Both the position numbers and the translations under genes were made by a program. Of a stretch of 64,000 nucleotides of DNA, positions 25,601-34,533 are shown piece after piece. Below the pieces are notes generated by a model. It was not told the origin of the DNA. It saw only the letters and a list, made by a program, of their open reading frames with translations, and searched no databases. The stretch spans positions 42,117 to 106,116 of the forward strand of contig JAFUPA010000068.1 in the NCBI GenBank assembly GCA_017481575.1, written 5' to 3'. This DNA comes from Clostridia bacterium. Lineage in GTDB: Bacteria > Bacillota > Clostridia > Oscillospirales > Acutalibacteraceae. The first letter of the stretch is position 1. Every line of letters starts with the position of its first letter.

Positions 25601-26181
25601 AGGTTTCCGAGCGTTATGCTTTTATGAAAGAACAGCTTGATGACATTGAGCGTTCACGTGAGGAGCTTACCCGCCTTATCGGTGACCTTACGGGCAAAAT
25701 GGCGGAGCAGTTCAAGGAGCAGTTTGTAAGAATCAACTCTTACTTCGGCGAAACCTTTGTTGAACTCTTCGGCGGTGGTAAAGCCGAGCTTATACTCGAA
25801 AATCAGCACGATGTGCTTGAATGTAACATTGAAATCAAGGTACAGCCCCCGGGCAAAAATGTTCAGAATATTGACCTTCTTTCGGGCGGTGAAAAGGGAC
25901 TTGCGGCTATTGCACTTCTCTTCTCAATCCTTAAGGTTTCACCGTCACCGTTCTGTATCTTTGACGAGGTTGAGGCGGCGCTTGACGACGTTAACGTTAC
26001 ACGCTACGCACAGTATGTCCGCCGTATGACACAGAACACGCAGTTCATTCTCATCACCCACAGACGTGGTACAATGGAAGAGGCTGATGTGCTCTACGGT
26101 ATCACAATGCAGGAGGAGGGCGTTTCAAAGATGCTCGAGCTCCAGACGGCAGAAATGGCAAAGAAATTGGGTATTACTTAA
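22609..26181 (+). CDS. smc: Chromosome segregation ATPase SMC
   Basis: SMC dimers with ScpA/ScpB condense and segregate chromosomes. The 1190-residue length is typical. The N-terminal head has Walker A GPNGSGKSNI (residues 32-41) and the Q-loop region LRGSKMEDVIFGGT. Coiled coils (about 165-500 and 690-1020) flank a hinge (about 515-650, with GGSMTGGSRG just after). The C-terminal head has the signature LLSGGEKGLAAIALLFSI and Walker B FCIFDEVEAALDD. The ATG overlaps the previous stop by 4 nt. The usual following ftsY is not here; a GH127 gene follows after 11 nt. Confidence 0.98.
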   Translation: MRLKALEMQGFKSFPDKTVFNFNHGMTAVVGPNGSGKSNIADAVRWVLGEQSTKNLRGSKMEDVIFGGTKIRKALGFAEVTLKLDNSDRTLNNCDKDEVSVTRRYYRSGESDYMLNGAVVRLRDIHELFMDTGLGRDGYSLVSQGRIADLISSKSGQRREMLEEAAGISHFRYRRNDANRKLAQAEENLVRLRDILAELEGRVGPLKIQSEKAQKFLVLAAEKKELEIGLWLHTIETSKTKLREQEDKLSIAQAQYDGIEAALNVIEQETEEIFTKSQEITVRIDNLRQNATSYEEQAVHIDGEISVEKNTILHNNQTIERIRRDMSDAADSEKGLSEEIAESKKEIDELLEEINSKKRELDLAATDIAQARTENSEFSDKIADLSQKIAAITTKIADKRIEETTANSSIEEIMGRVSNIDGVLSTRNGYITELEDKKNECQAELDKLNDEATEIMNAVSGYSLRAQNREEKAEKLKGEIDARGLDILQKKDKIRILDDMEKNMEGYSGAVKAIVREAKGGMLRGIHGPLSQLINVSDRYAVAVETALGAAIQNIVTDNENDAKRAINFLKEKKSGRATFLPLTSVKSKPFTEKGLDDSYGFIDMADRLLDYEPQYVEIIKSLLGRTAVAEDLDSAIVIAKKYDYRFKIVTLDGQVVNAGGSMTGGSRGHNAGILSRGNEMDKLKAQVQELAAQQQVSQEEYKKLGEELALVKADLDASQADLKRTQEDVIRKESELALIDGKLDTANAALEDLRREKHNASLRISDLEELKAKAQAEIDGFNKEMGVLQADLDVVTHGREQLEEKRESLAQLEAKINLEILAFEKDIQARREAVDLLNRRMASHEGKLDDLNDEIAVIENANKEIENKITELEKKAAELRSMGAQSKGDVEALIKERTECDAKSAKLRSEERARMDEREKISGELARLEERKDTMNKQLEDAVNKLFDEYQLTKSEAEAMNIVIDDYQKAHRTLQEVKGKIRALGSVNVGAIEEYAEVSERYAFMKEQLDDIERSREELTRLIGDLTGKMAEQFKEQFVRINSYFGETFVELFGGGKAELILENQHDVLECNIEIKVQPPGKNVQNIDLLSGGEKGLAAIALLFSILKVSPSPFCIFDEVEAALDDVNVTRYAQYVRRMTQNTQFILITHRRGTMEEADVLYGITMQEEGVSKMLELQTAEMAKKLGIT

Positions 26182-26192
26182 GGATGATTTAA

Positions 26193-28016
26193 ATGCTAAA
26201 ACCTTTGAAGTTTAAACAATACACAACCAATGAACTCAAGCCGACGGGCTGGCTTAAAAACCAGCTCGAAATTCAGGCGAACGGACTTTCGGGCAACCTC
26301 GACAAAATCTGGCCGAGTGTAAGGGACAGCAGTTGGGTCGGCGGCAATGACGACGGCTGGGAGCGTGTTCCTTATTGGCTTGACGGCTTCATTCCTCTTG
26401 CTTATCAGCTTGAAAACGATGATATGATTGCCCGTGCAGAGAAGTACATAAACGCAATTCTTGACCGTCAGCAGGAGGACGGCTGGATTGCTCCGTGCGA
26501 GAAAGATAAGCGTAATGAATACGATGTGTGGGCGGTTTTCCTTCTCTGCAAGGTGCTTGTGCTTTATGCCGACTGCGCAAAGGAAGAAGCAAGAATTAAG
26601 CCTGCCGTTTATGCGGCACTCAAAAACCTTGACCGACATATAGAAGGAAGCATTCTTTTTGACTGGGCATCTGCAAGGTGGTTTGAATGTCTTGTTCCGC
26701 TTGTGTGGCTTTATGAAAGACAGCCTGAGGACTGGATGCTTGACCTTGTGCAGAAATTGGAGGTTCAGGGCATAGATTATGAAAAAATGTTTTCAAATTG
26801 GCGTTATTCTCAAAGGCGTGAACGCTGGTCTATGCTTAATCACGTTGTTAATATGGGTATGATGATTAAATCGTCTGCTCTTCGTTCACTCTTCACGGGT
26901 GAGGATTCCAATGCTTTTGCAAAGAAATCAATGGAGATTTTACTGCGTGACCACGGAATGGCTTGCGGTCATTTTACAGGTGACGAGTGTTTGAGCGGAA
27001 GAAGTCCCATTCACGGTGCGGAGTGCTGTTCTGTTGCCGAGGCTATGTACTCCTACGAATGGCTGACGGCAATCACGGGTGACCCGTATTGGGCAGACAG
27101 ACTTGAAAAGACAACCTTTAATGCTCTGCCTGCAACAATCAGCCCTGATATGTGGACACACCAGTACGACCAGATGACAAATCAGGTGGAGTGTTCACGC
27201 TTCCCCGAGGGCAAGCAACCCTTTAACACAAATTCCGAGGAGTCGCACCTCTTCGGTCTTGAGCCTAATTTCGGTTGCTGTACGGCAAACTTTAACCAGG
27301 GTTGGCCGAAGTTTGCAATGAGCACATTTATGGCGGCGAAGGACGGTATTGCTGTTACGGCAATCGCACCATCAGTCCTTAAAACAGAGGACATCACCGC
27401 AGAAATCGTGACAAATTATCCCTTTGAGGACGGTTATGCGGTAAAAATAAAGGCAGAAAAGCCTTGCGAAATTTCACTTTATCTGCGTGTTCCCGAGGGT
27501 GCAAAAAATGCCGTGATTGACGGCGAAAAGGCACAGACGGGTTACAACAAAATCACACTCAATATTGACGGAGAAAAGACTGTGAATGTTCAGTTCACTT
27601 TCGATGTCGAACTTGAAGAGCGTGATGACGAAATGTATTGCGTAAAGCGTGGCAATCTTGTTTTCTCTCTTCCGATTGGAGAAAGATGGGAGAAGCTCGA
27701 GTTCACAAGAAACGGTGCCCAACGCAAGTTCCCGTACTGTGACTACGAAATTTACCCCACAACAGCGTGGAATTATGCTTTTGCATCGGACGAATTCCAA
27801 GTGACCTTCGGTAATGTCGGCAACGTGCCGTTTTCACCCGACGGCGCACCTGTGAGAATTAAGTCAAAATTTGTTCCGATTGACTGGAAAAAGCTTGACG
27901 GCAGATGTACCGCAGTTCCCGACGGCAGAGTACCGACTGGTGAGGCGGTTGAGCTTGAAATGGTGCCCTACGGTTGCACAAACCTGCGTATGACACAGAT
28001 GCCGGTTGTGAAATAA
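26193..28016 (+). CDS. GH127-family beta-L-arabinofuranosidase-like enzyme
   Basis: GH127 (former DUF1680) enzymes cleave beta-L-arabinofuranosides with an unusual Cys nucleophile held by a Zn-thiolate centre. This 607-residue protein has no signal peptide and is probably cytoplasmic. Visible motifs are GWLKNQLEIQ, the helical barrel with DGWIAPC, HGAECCSVAEAMY (Glu277, Cys279) and NFGCCTANFNQGWPKF (Cys362, Cys363). These match the Glu/Cys/Cys/Cys zinc set of characterised GH127 proteins, with Cys362 as predicted nucleophile. The C-terminal ~200 residues are beta-sandwich-like. It follows smc closely and is probably transcribed with it; the functional link is unclear. Confidence 0.88.
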   Translation: MLKPLKFKQYTTNELKPTGWLKNQLEIQANGLSGNLDKIWPSVRDSSWVGGNDDGWERVPYWLDGFIPLAYQLENDDMIARAEKYINAILDRQQEDGWIAPCEKDKRNEYDVWAVFLLCKVLVLYADCAKEEARIKPAVYAALKNLDRHIEGSILFDWASARWFECLVPLVWLYERQPEDWMLDLVQKLEVQGIDYEKMFSNWRYSQRRERWSMLNHVVNMGMMIKSSALRSLFTGEDSNAFAKKSMEILLRDHGMACGHFTGDECLSGRSPIHGAECCSVAEAMYSYEWLTAITGDPYWADRLEKTTFNALPATISPDMWTHQYDQMTNQVECSRFPEGKQPFNTNSEESHLFGLEPNFGCCTANFNQGWPKFAMSTFMAAKDGIAVTAIAPSVLKTEDITAEIVTNYPFEDGYAVKIKAEKPCEISLYLRVPEGAKNAVIDGEKAQTGYNKITLNIDGEKTVNVQFTFDVELEERDDEMYCVKRGNLVFSLPIGERWEKLEFTRNGAQRKFPYCDYEIYPTTAWNYAFASDEFQVTFGNVGNVPFSPDGAPVRIKSKFVPIDWKKLDGRCTAVPDGRVPTGEAVELEMVPYGCTNLRMTQMPVVK

Positions 28017-28035
28017 ATTTTTAGAGGTGATAGTT

Positions 28036-28914
28036 TTGAAATGCCAAGTTTGTGGAAATGAAAGTGGAAACTTTGTGCTTTGCTCTGATTGTAACGCACG
28101 AAGGCAAAAAGGTGATGTTGTAAAATGTTCAAGATGTGGAAATTGGCATTTTACAAACAAGCCGTGTATAAACTGTATATCTAATCCGGAAACAGATTTG
28201 ATATACGAATTAAAAAGTTCATTACTTTCACCGATTGAAAAAGAATACTTCAGATGTATCAAGTCTGCCTTACCTGAAGGTTATTCGGTATATCCACAGA
28301 TAAACCTTGCGAGCATTATAAATAGAACAGATATCCACTCTTTTCAAAATGAACTTTTCAGAAATATAGATTTTGGTGTTTTTGATAAAGATTTTGCTCC
28401 AGTGTTTTTAATTGAAATTCAAGATAAGACACATTTGAATGCCGAAAGGAAAAATCGTGATAGTAAGATAAAAAAGATTTGTGAGGAAGCGGGCATTACA
28501 ATAGTTGAATTTTGGAACGTAAATAAAGTTGATATGGAAGAAGTTAGCACGAAAATTACAGAAGCATTGAATGCTCCTCCGCTTGCACGAAAATCTAATC
28601 ATAAAAAAATCAATTCAAACGACACAGAAAATATCACGGTAACAAGACAAAAGAAGGATACACCGAAACCGTTGAAAGGTTTTGAATCTTTGGTAAAGGG
28701 CATATTATTGTTTTTAAGTTTTATGTCTACCGGATATTCCACAGACTATATGAATACGGGAGCGTTGTTGCCATTTTTTATCTGTTCAATTTTTCCGGCG
28801 ATAACATTTATTGTTGGACTTGTGCTACATAAAAAAGGTGTCAATTCGGCTGCAAGTATTGTACTCGGAGCTTTGCTTACACTTATTCTTTGGATATATC
28901 CTTTCATACAGTGA
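28036..28914 (+). CDS. Zinc-ribbon, DUF2726-type nuclease-like membrane protein
   Basis: This protein of 292 residues starts at TTG, 7-8 nt after AGAGGTG. The N-terminus holds two or three CxxC ribbons (KCQVCGNE, LCSDCNAR, KCSRCGNW, PCINC). Residues ~65-185 match the DUF2726 pattern: FRNIDFGVFD, VFLIEIQDKTHL and RDSKIKKICEEAGI, a PD-(D/E)xK-like arrangement with I-E-I-Q where an ELDG/EIDD is usual. The C-terminus has two or three hydrophobic helices (about 225-290). The gene is more AT-rich in codon choice than the smc/GH127 genes before it, suggesting separate acquisition. Function is unknown; nucleic-acid binding at the membrane is a guess. Confidence 0.68.
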   Translation: MKCQVCGNESGNFVLCSDCNARRQKGDVVKCSRCGNWHFTNKPCINCISNPETDLIYELKSSLLSPIEKEYFRCIKSALPEGYSVYPQINLASIINRTDIHSFQNELFRNIDFGVFDKDFAPVFLIEIQDKTHLNAERKNRDSKIKKICEEAGITIVEFWNVNKVDMEEVSTKITEALNAPPLARKSNHKKINSNDTENITVTRQKKDTPKPLKGFESLVKGILLFLSFMSTGYSTDYMNTGALLPFFICSIFPAITFIVGLVLHKKGVNSAASIVLGALLTLILWIYPFIQ

Positions 28915-28918
28915 TTTT

Positions 28919-28957
28919 AAATCCCTTAATTGTTGTAATTAAGGGATTTTTATATAT
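28919..28957 (+). terminator. Terminator ending the trmH-to-DUF2726 gene run
   Basis: AAATCCCTTAATT pairs with AATTAAGGGATTT across a short loop, followed by a T-rich stretch. Confidence 0.88.
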
Positions 28958-28974
28958 TTTTTCACAATAAACTC

Positions 28975-29003
28975 TTGATACTTGCGACATTTTCTGCGAT
29001 AAT
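28975..29003 (+). promoter_or_regulatory. Promoter of gltX-glnS
   Basis: TTGATA (28975-28980), 17-bp spacer, GATAAT (28998-29003), about 41 bp before the gltX ATG. No T-box-like leader fits in this short space. Confidence 0.7.
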
Positions 29004-29043
29004 ATAAAATGTATATTTATATTTACCTTAAGGAGCATTAAGT

Positions 29044-30705
29044 ATGACAGATTACGAAAAACTTGCGGAGTTGCTCTATCCCGAGATAACAAAAACTCCC
29101 GAGGACTATGAAGAGATATATCCCGACAGAGGCTTGTCCGAGGGCGCACGGGTTTCCCGTTTTGCCCCCAGCCCGACAGGTTTTCTTCACCTTGGCGGAC
29201 TTTTTGCCGCTATGATTGCTCGTCTCACAACAAGGGCTACCGATGACGGTGTTTTCTTCCTGCGTATTGAGGACACCGACAAAAAGCGTGAGATTGAGGA
29301 CGGTGTTTCCGCAATCATCACAGGTCTTACCGATTTCGGTATGCAGCCCGACGAGGGTGTTATGGGCTTTAACGAGGAAAGCGGCAGCTACGGTCCCTAC
29401 CAGCAGAGTCACAGAAAAGAGATTTATCAGACGATTGCAAAGTCTCTTGTCAAGCAGGGTCTTGCTTACCCGTGCTTCTGCTCCGAGGATGAACTCACAG
29501 CTTTGCGTGCCGAGCAGGAAAAGGCAGGTACACTCATTCAGGGTTATTTCGGCGAATGGGCAAAGTGCCGTGAGCTTACATTTGAACAGCAAAAGGCGAA
29601 TATCGAGGCAGGTATGCCTTTCACACTCCGCCTTCGTTCACCCGGCAATCCCGACAACAGAATTAAGTTTGAAGACCTTATCAAGGGTAAGATTGAAATG
29701 CCCGAGAATATTCAGGATGTCGTTCTTCTTAAAACAGACGGTATTCCTACATACCATTTCGCACACGCAGTTGACGACCACTTTATGAGAACAACTCACG
29801 TTGTAAGAGGTGACGAGTGGATTTCTTCCGTTCCGCTTCACATTCAGCTTTTTAAGGCTTGCGGTTACAGAGTGCCGAAGTTTGCTCACATTTCACCGAT
29901 TATGAAAGAGGACAACGGCGGCAAGCGTAAGCTTTCAAAGCGTAAGGACCCCGAGGCTTCTGTTTCGTTCTACACAGAGAGCGGTTACCCCAAGGAGAGT
30001 GTTATCGAGTACCTTCTCACAATCGCAAACTCAAACTTTGAGGATTGGAGAAAGACAAATAAGGATGCTCCGCAGTCAGCTTTCCCGTTCAATCTTAAAA
30101 AGATGAGTGCCAGCGGTGCATTGTTTGACCTTAACAAGCTCAACGACGTCAGCAAAAATGTAATTTCTGTAATGACCGCAGACGAGGTTTACGAGAAGTC
30201 ACTTGCATGGGCAAAGGCTTATGACGAGGAGCTTTACAGCTTTATGTCAGCTGACGAGGCTTTTGCAAAGGGTATCTTCTCAATCGACAGAGGTACTGCA
30301 AAGCCACGTAAGGACATTGCAAAGTGGGACGAGATTAAGGACTTCATTTCTTATTTCTACAACTCGATTTACACCCCCGACCACACTCTTCCCGAAAATA
30401 TTTCAAAGGAAGATGCGGCGGCAATTCTTGAGGCTTATCTCAAGGTGTTTGACGCAGACGACGACAAAGACACTTGGTTTAATAAAATCAAGGAGCTTTG
30501 CGAGCCTCTCGGCTTCACTCCGAATGTAAAAGAATTCAAGAAAAATCCCGAGGCTTTCAAGGGTCATGTCGGCGATGTTTCAACGGTTATCCGTATTGCT
30601 ATCACATCACGCCGTAACACACCCGACCTTCATTCAATCATTGCTCTTCTCGGCAATGACGAAATCAAGGCAAGACTTGAAAGCACACTAAATGAATACA
30701 GATAA
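29044..30705 (+). CDS. gltX: Glutamyl-tRNA synthetase
   Basis: GltX charges tRNA-Glu with glutamate. The 553-residue protein has the class I HIGH-type motif FAPSPTGFLHLGG, the FLRIEDTDKKRE segment that contacts ATP and tRNA, TYHFAHAVDDHFMRTTHVVRG-like core sequence, and KLSKRKDP in place of KMSKS. The C-terminal anticodon-binding part is helical and the whole is longer than the ~480-residue E. coli enzyme. It is followed after 12 nt by glnS, so the two related synthetases share a transcript; with GlnRS present, this enzyme need not misacylate tRNA-Gln, though that cannot be judged from sequence alone. Confidence 0.93.
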   Translation: MTDYEKLAELLYPEITKTPEDYEEIYPDRGLSEGARVSRFAPSPTGFLHLGGLFAAMIARLTTRATDDGVFFLRIEDTDKKREIEDGVSAIITGLTDFGMQPDEGVMGFNEESGSYGPYQQSHRKEIYQTIAKSLVKQGLAYPCFCSEDELTALRAEQEKAGTLIQGYFGEWAKCRELTFEQQKANIEAGMPFTLRLRSPGNPDNRIKFEDLIKGKIEMPENIQDVVLLKTDGIPTYHFAHAVDDHFMRTTHVVRGDEWISSVPLHIQLFKACGYRVPKFAHISPIMKEDNGGKRKLSKRKDPEASVSFYTESGYPKESVIEYLLTIANSNFEDWRKTNKDAPQSAFPFNLKKMSASGALFDLNKLNDVSKNVISVMTADEVYEKSLAWAKAYDEELYSFMSADEAFAKGIFSIDRGTAKPRKDIAKWDEIKDFISYFYNSIYTPDHTLPENISKEDAAAILEAYLKVFDADDDKDTWFNKIKELCEPLGFTPNVKEFKKNPEAFKGHVGDVSTVIRIAITSRRNTPDLHSIIALLGNDEIKARLESTLNEYR

Positions 30706-30717
30706 GGAGGAATTAAA

Positions 30718-32370
30718 ATGGAAGAAGAAATCAAGGTTTCCAATTTTATTCACGACTTTATAGATGAAGATTTGGAGAACGGTGTCAACACCCGTGTTCA
30801 GACCCGTTTCCCGCCTGAACCGAACGGATATCTCCACATCGGTCACGCAAAGGCTTTGTGCATCGACTTCAGCACAGCCGAAAAGTATAACGGCATCTGT
30901 AATCTTCGTTTTGACGACACAAACCCGTCAAGAGAAGACGTTGAATACATCGAGGCTATCAAAGAGGATATTCAGTGGCTTGGCTTCAAGTGGGAAAATA
31001 TCTTCTATGCTTCGGGTTATTTCGATTTTGTTTATGAATGTGCTCTCAAGCTCATTCAGGATGGCAAGGCTTATGTTGACGACCTCACCGCAGACGAAAT
31101 CCGTGAATACAGAGGTACACTCACCGAGCCGGGTAAGGAAAGCCCGTACAGAAACCGCTCTGTTGAGGAGAATATGGACCTCTTCAAGCGTATGACAGAC
31201 GGCGAATTCGGCAACGGCGAAAAGGTGCTTCGTGCAAAGATTGATATGGCGTCACCCAACCTTAATATGCGTGACCCCGTTATCTACAGAATTTCTCACG
31301 TTTCCCACCACCAGACAGGTGACAAGTGGTGCGTTTATCCGATGTATGACTTTGCTCATCCTCTTTCAGACGCAAAGGAGCGTGTAACATATTCGCTCTG
31401 CTCATTGGAGTTTGAAAACCACCGTCCGCTCTACAACTGGTTCCTTGAGCAGATTGGTTTTGACGAGCCGCCCCGTCAGATTGAGTTTGCACGTCTTAAC
31501 ATCAACTACTGCGTAACAAGTAAGCGTAAGCTTCTTGAAATGGTTAACAAGGGCATTGTTGCAGGCTGGGATGACCCGAGAATGATTACACTCTGCGGTA
31601 TGCGTCGCCGTGGTTATCCTGCAGCCGCAGTCCGTGACTTTATAAACAGAATCGGTGTTTCAAAGGCAGACAGCACCGTTGATTACGGTCTTATCGAGGC
31701 TTGCGTAAGAGATAATCTTAACCTCAACGCACCCCGTGCAATGGCTGTTCTCAAGCCCCTTAAGGTTATTATCGATAACTACCCCGAGGGACAGAGCGAG
31801 GAGCTTGAAGTTGAGCTTCACCCCGACCACCCCGAAATGGGTACACGCAAGGTTACTTTTTCTCGTGAGCTTTATGTTGAGCAGGACGACTTTATGGCAG
31901 AGCCTGTCAAGAAGTATTTCCGTCTCTTCCCCGGCAACGAGGTACGCTTCAAGAGTGCATATTTTGTAAAGTGTAATTCATACGAAACCGACGAAGACGG
32001 TAACGTTACTTGTCTTCATTGTACTTACGACCCCGAAAGCCGTGGCGGCAATTCACCCGACGGCAGAAAGGTTAAGGGTACAATTCATTGGGTTAATGCT
32101 GACGATTGTATCAAGTGCGAGGCTCGCCTTTATGACAGACTTTTCAGCGCCGAGGAGCCGGGCAAGGAGCACGACTATGAGGAAGACCTTAACCCGAATT
32201 CACTCACGGTTATTGATAACTGCTTGCTTGAAAGCGGATTTGCTAATGTTAAGCCGGGCGATGTGTTCCAGTTTATGCGTAACGGCTATTTCTGCGTTGA
32301 TAAGGACAGCACAGACGACAAGCTTGTCTTTAACCGCACAGTTGCTCTTAACTCATCATGGGGTAAGTAA
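30718..32370 (+). CDS. glnS: Glutaminyl-tRNA synthetase
   Basis: GlnRS charges tRNA-Gln directly. The 550-residue protein shows [16 protein letters not shown] (HIGH motif), [29 protein letters not shown], and [10 protein letters not shown] at the KMSKS position. The C-terminal two-barrel anticodon domain includes [16 protein letters not shown] precedes the ATG. Many Firmicutes lack GlnRS and use the amidotransferase route, while a number of Clostridia carry a GlnRS, so this is informative about lineage. It lies between gltX and a membrane protein. Confidence 0.96.
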   Translation: MEEEIKVSNFIHDFIDEDLENGVNTRVQTRFPPEPNGYLHIGHAKALCIDFSTAEKYNGICNLRFDDTNPSREDVEYIEAIKEDIQWLGFKWENIFYASGYFDFVYECALKLIQDGKAYVDDLTADEIREYRGTLTEPGKESPYRNRSVEENMDLFKRMTDGEFGNGEKVLRAKIDMASPNLNMRDPVIYRISHVSHHQTGDKWCVYPMYDFAHPLSDAKERVTYSLCSLEFENHRPLYNWFLEQIGFDEPPRQIEFARLNINYCVTSKRKLLEMVNKGIVAGWDDPRMITLCGMRRRGYPAAAVRDFINRIGVSKADSTVDYGLIEACVRDNLNLNAPRAMAVLKPLKVIIDNYPEGQSEELEVELHPDHPEMGTRKVTFSRELYVEQDDFMAEPVKKYFRLFPGNEVRFKSAYFVKCNSYETDEDGNVTCLHCTYDPESRGGNSPDGRKVKGTIHWVNADDCIKCEARLYDRLFSAEEPGKEHDYEEDLNPNSLTVIDNCLLESGFANVKPGDVFQFMRNGYFCVDKDSTDDKLVFNRTVALNSSWGK

Positions 32371-32382
32371 AGGAGTTTTGAT

Positions 32383-33084
32383 ATGAAAATCCTGAACCGA
32401 ATTGTTACTTTTATTTTAGCACTTGCAGTTTTTCCTGCAATTGCAACGAGGATAATTTTAAGAGTAGTTGTTTCTATTGCTGAAGGCTCAACTGCTTATA
32501 CTCTTCTTTCATCAATTATGGAGGATACTGTCAACAGTGCCATGGAAATTACCGTAAGCTTTAAAGAGATTGTTGATTACATTCAGAACGGTACATTTTC
32601 TTTCTCGGGAATGAACTTCAGCTTTGATAAAATCCCTGCAGAAATGCTTGTAACCAAAAACTGGCTTATAGCTTCTGCTGTGTTCATTGTGCTGGCACTC
32701 ATTATTGCAATCATAATTATGGGTTGCGCACTTTTTGCACAGGCACACAAAACTGTAATGTGCTTCGGTGCAGGCGGTGCGGCGTGTTGCTTTGCGGCAA
32801 TTTCGTGCTTCACAAAGTTTGCGGCTCCGTTTGTAAGCGGAGAAATTGATATTGCCCGCTTCCTCGGTCAGAGCCTGCTTGGCGGTGACGGTTTGATAGC
32901 AACGCTCGGAACGTCAGTTATATCCGGTGCCATAAGTGTGGATGTTTTCCAGCTCGGCAACGCAATCATAACAATGGCAATTATTTTCATTGGTGTAGCT
33001 CTCTGGACATTTGCCTACTTTATCACTCTTCCGACAGAAGCGAAAGTGAAGAAGGAAAAGAAAGTAAAGGCTAAAAAAGCATAA
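32383..33084 (+). CDS. Four-helix membrane protein with Lys-rich tail, unknown function
   Basis: This 233-residue integral membrane protein has hydrophobic helices near residues 7-30, 93-118, 125-148 and 188-214, with a mostly polar loop (about 40-90) likely outside. It ends in a basic tail (KVKKEKKVKAKKA) on the predicted cytoplasmic side. There is no signal-peptidase site and no recognised family. It follows glnS by 12 nt with a good RBS (AAAGGAG), so it belongs to the gltX-glnS transcript; whether it has anything to do with tRNA charging is not indicated. Confidence 0.75.
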   Translation: MKILNRIVTFILALAVFPAIATRIILRVVVSIAEGSTAYTLLSSIMEDTVNSAMEITVSFKEIVDYIQNGTFSFSGMNFSFDKIPAEMLVTKNWLIASAVFIVLALIIAIIIMGCALFAQAHKTVMCFGAGGAACCFAAISCFTKFAAPFVSGEIDIARFLGQSLLGGDGLIATLGTSVISGAISVDVFQLGNAIITMAIIFIGVALWTFAYFITLPTEAKVKKEKKVKAKKA

Positions 33085-33088
33085 CAAA

Positions 33089-33121
33089 AAAGCGACTCGA
33101 TTTCGAGTCGCTTAATTTTTT
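33089..33121. terminator. Bidirectional terminator between convergent genes
   Basis: AAGCGACTCGA and TCGAGTCGCTT form an 11-bp stem. A-rich on the left and T-rich on the right, it can stop both the glnS transcript and the minus-strand birA-rbr transcript. Confidence 0.88.
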
Positions 33122-33129
33122 GATTTATC

Positions 33130-33660
33130 TTAATAGTTCTCTTTTCTGACCTCAAAATAACTCTGCGGGTGCTTACATACGGGGCAAACCTCGGGAGCTT
33201 TCTTGCCCATTACGAGGTGACCGCAGTTGCGGCATTCCCACATTGTCTCTTCGCTCTTCTCAAAGACAGCCTTCATCTCAACATTGTTAAGAAGTGCACG
33301 GTAACGCTCTTCGTGAGACTTTTCAATAGCTGCTACTGCTCTGAACTGTGCGGCAAGCTCTGTGAAGCCTTCCTCTTCTGCGTCCTTTGCAAAGCGGTCA
33401 TACATATCTGTCCACTCATAGTTTTCGCCTGCGGCAGCGGCTGCAAGGTTTTCTGCTGTGTTGCCAAGCTCACCGAGAGCCTTGAACCAGAGCTTTGCGT
33501 GCTCTTTCTCGTTGTTTGCTGTCTGCTCAAATATAGCGGCAATTTGCTGGTAGCCTTCCTTCTTTGCAACGCTTGCAAAGTATGTGTACTTATTTCTTGC
33601 CTGTGACTCGCCTGCGAAAGCTTCCATCAGGTTTTTCTCTGTTTTTGTTCCTTTGTACAT
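33130..33660 (-). CDS. rbr: Rubrerythrin
   Basis: Rubrerythrin reduces hydrogen peroxide in anaerobes with a non-haem di-iron centre and a rubredoxin-like iron site. The 176-residue protein has the ferritin-like four-helix domain with paired iron ligands ([33 protein letters not shown]) and the C-terminal rubredoxin fold [20 protein letters not shown]. Length and order are typical. It lies 20 nt downstream of birA with its own AAGGAG, probably in the same transcript; it supports an anaerobic lifestyle. Confidence 0.97.
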   Translation of the reverse strand: MYKGTKTEKNLMEAFAGESQARNKYTYFASVAKKEGYQQIAAIFEQTANNEKEHAKLWFKALGELGNTAENLAAAAAGENYEWTDMYDRFAKDAEEEGFTELAAQFRAVAAIEKSHEERYRALLNNVEMKAVFEKSEETMWECRNCGHLVMGKKAPEVCPVCKHPQSYFEVRKENY

Positions 33661-33680
33661 CGTAAAAACTCCTTTATATT

Positions 33681-34433
33681 TTATTTAAGCGGAATTTTTA
33701 AAGAAATTTCTCCGCTTGTAAGCGTAATTATTTTGCCGTTTTCTTCAACCACAAGTCCGCCTGTGCCGTCAATGTCAACTGCCGTGGCAGGGTGGGAGGT
33801 ATTGTTTTGGTAATATATAATTTCGTTGCCGAGGACGTTGGACTTCTGCTTATACTCGTCAAGATATTCGTCGGGTTTTTGCTGTAACAGTTCAAAAATA
33901 TTGTTGACAATTTCAGCCGCTAAAATACTGCGGTCAATTTTTTTGTTAAGCGAGCCCGCAATTCCTTGAAGCTCATCGGGAAATTCGGCAGTCGTAATGT
34001 TCATACCTACTCCGATAACGAGCTTCGTTATTCTGCTGCCGTCGTTCACAGCCTGCACAAGAATTCCGCAGACCTTTTTGCCACCGATATAAATGTCGTT
34101 AACCCACTTGATTTGCGGTTTCAGGTCGGTCAACTTTTCAATTGCTCTTGTAACTGCGACCGATACCGCACAGGTAACACCCGTAAAATCAAAATCGGGT
34201 GAGGCAGTATTAACTGTCAGCGAAAAATAAAGTCCGCTTCCCTCGGGGGAAAAGAACGTCTTGCCTTGCCTGCCTCTGCCGCAGGTCTGTGAGTTTGCAA
34301 GGACGAGATATTGCTTGCTGTCGCTTTTACAAAGCTCTTTTGCAACATCGTTTGTTGAGCCGACGGTGTCAAAAACCAGAACTTCTGTATTTTCGTCGGA
34401 AAGTTTTGCATTTATCCTTTCTCTGTCAAGCAT
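33681..34433 (-). CDS. birA: Biotin-[acetyl-CoA carboxylase] ligase, monofunctional
   Basis: This ligase activates biotin as biotinyl-AMP and attaches it to the carrier lysine of biotin enzymes. The 250-residue protein starts almost directly with the catalytic core: [14 protein letters not shown], the nucleotide-binding loop [31 protein letters not shown] and GVGMNI. There is no N-terminal DNA-binding domain, so unlike E. coli BirA it should not act as a repressor. A small C-terminal SH3-like domain (about 205-250) is visible. ATG at 34433 has GAGGTGAGG upstream. rbr follows. Confidence 0.95.
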   Translation of the reverse strand: MLDRERINAKLSDENTEVLVFDTVGSTNDVAKELCKSDSKQYLVLANSQTCGRGRQGKTFFSPEGSGLYFSLTVNTASPDFDFTGVTCAVSVAVTRAIEKLTDLKPQIKWVNDIYIGGKKVCGILVQAVNDGSRITKLVIGVGMNITTAEFPDELQGIAGSLNKKIDRSILAAEIVNNIFELLQQKPDEYLDEYKQKSNVLGNEIIYYQNNTSHPATAVDIDGTGGLVVEENGKIITLTSGEISLKIPLK

Positions 34434-34533
34434 TTCCTCACCTCAAAATATAATATCATAAAGAATGGTGAAATACAAGCACAAGATTTAAACTTTCCGA
34501 ATAGAATATATTATATTGTTTTCGGAGGTTAGA

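Noticed and set aside
28976-29043. T-box leader for gltX-glnS
   Set aside because: The promoter lies only about 41 bp before gltX, leaving no room for a T-box element.
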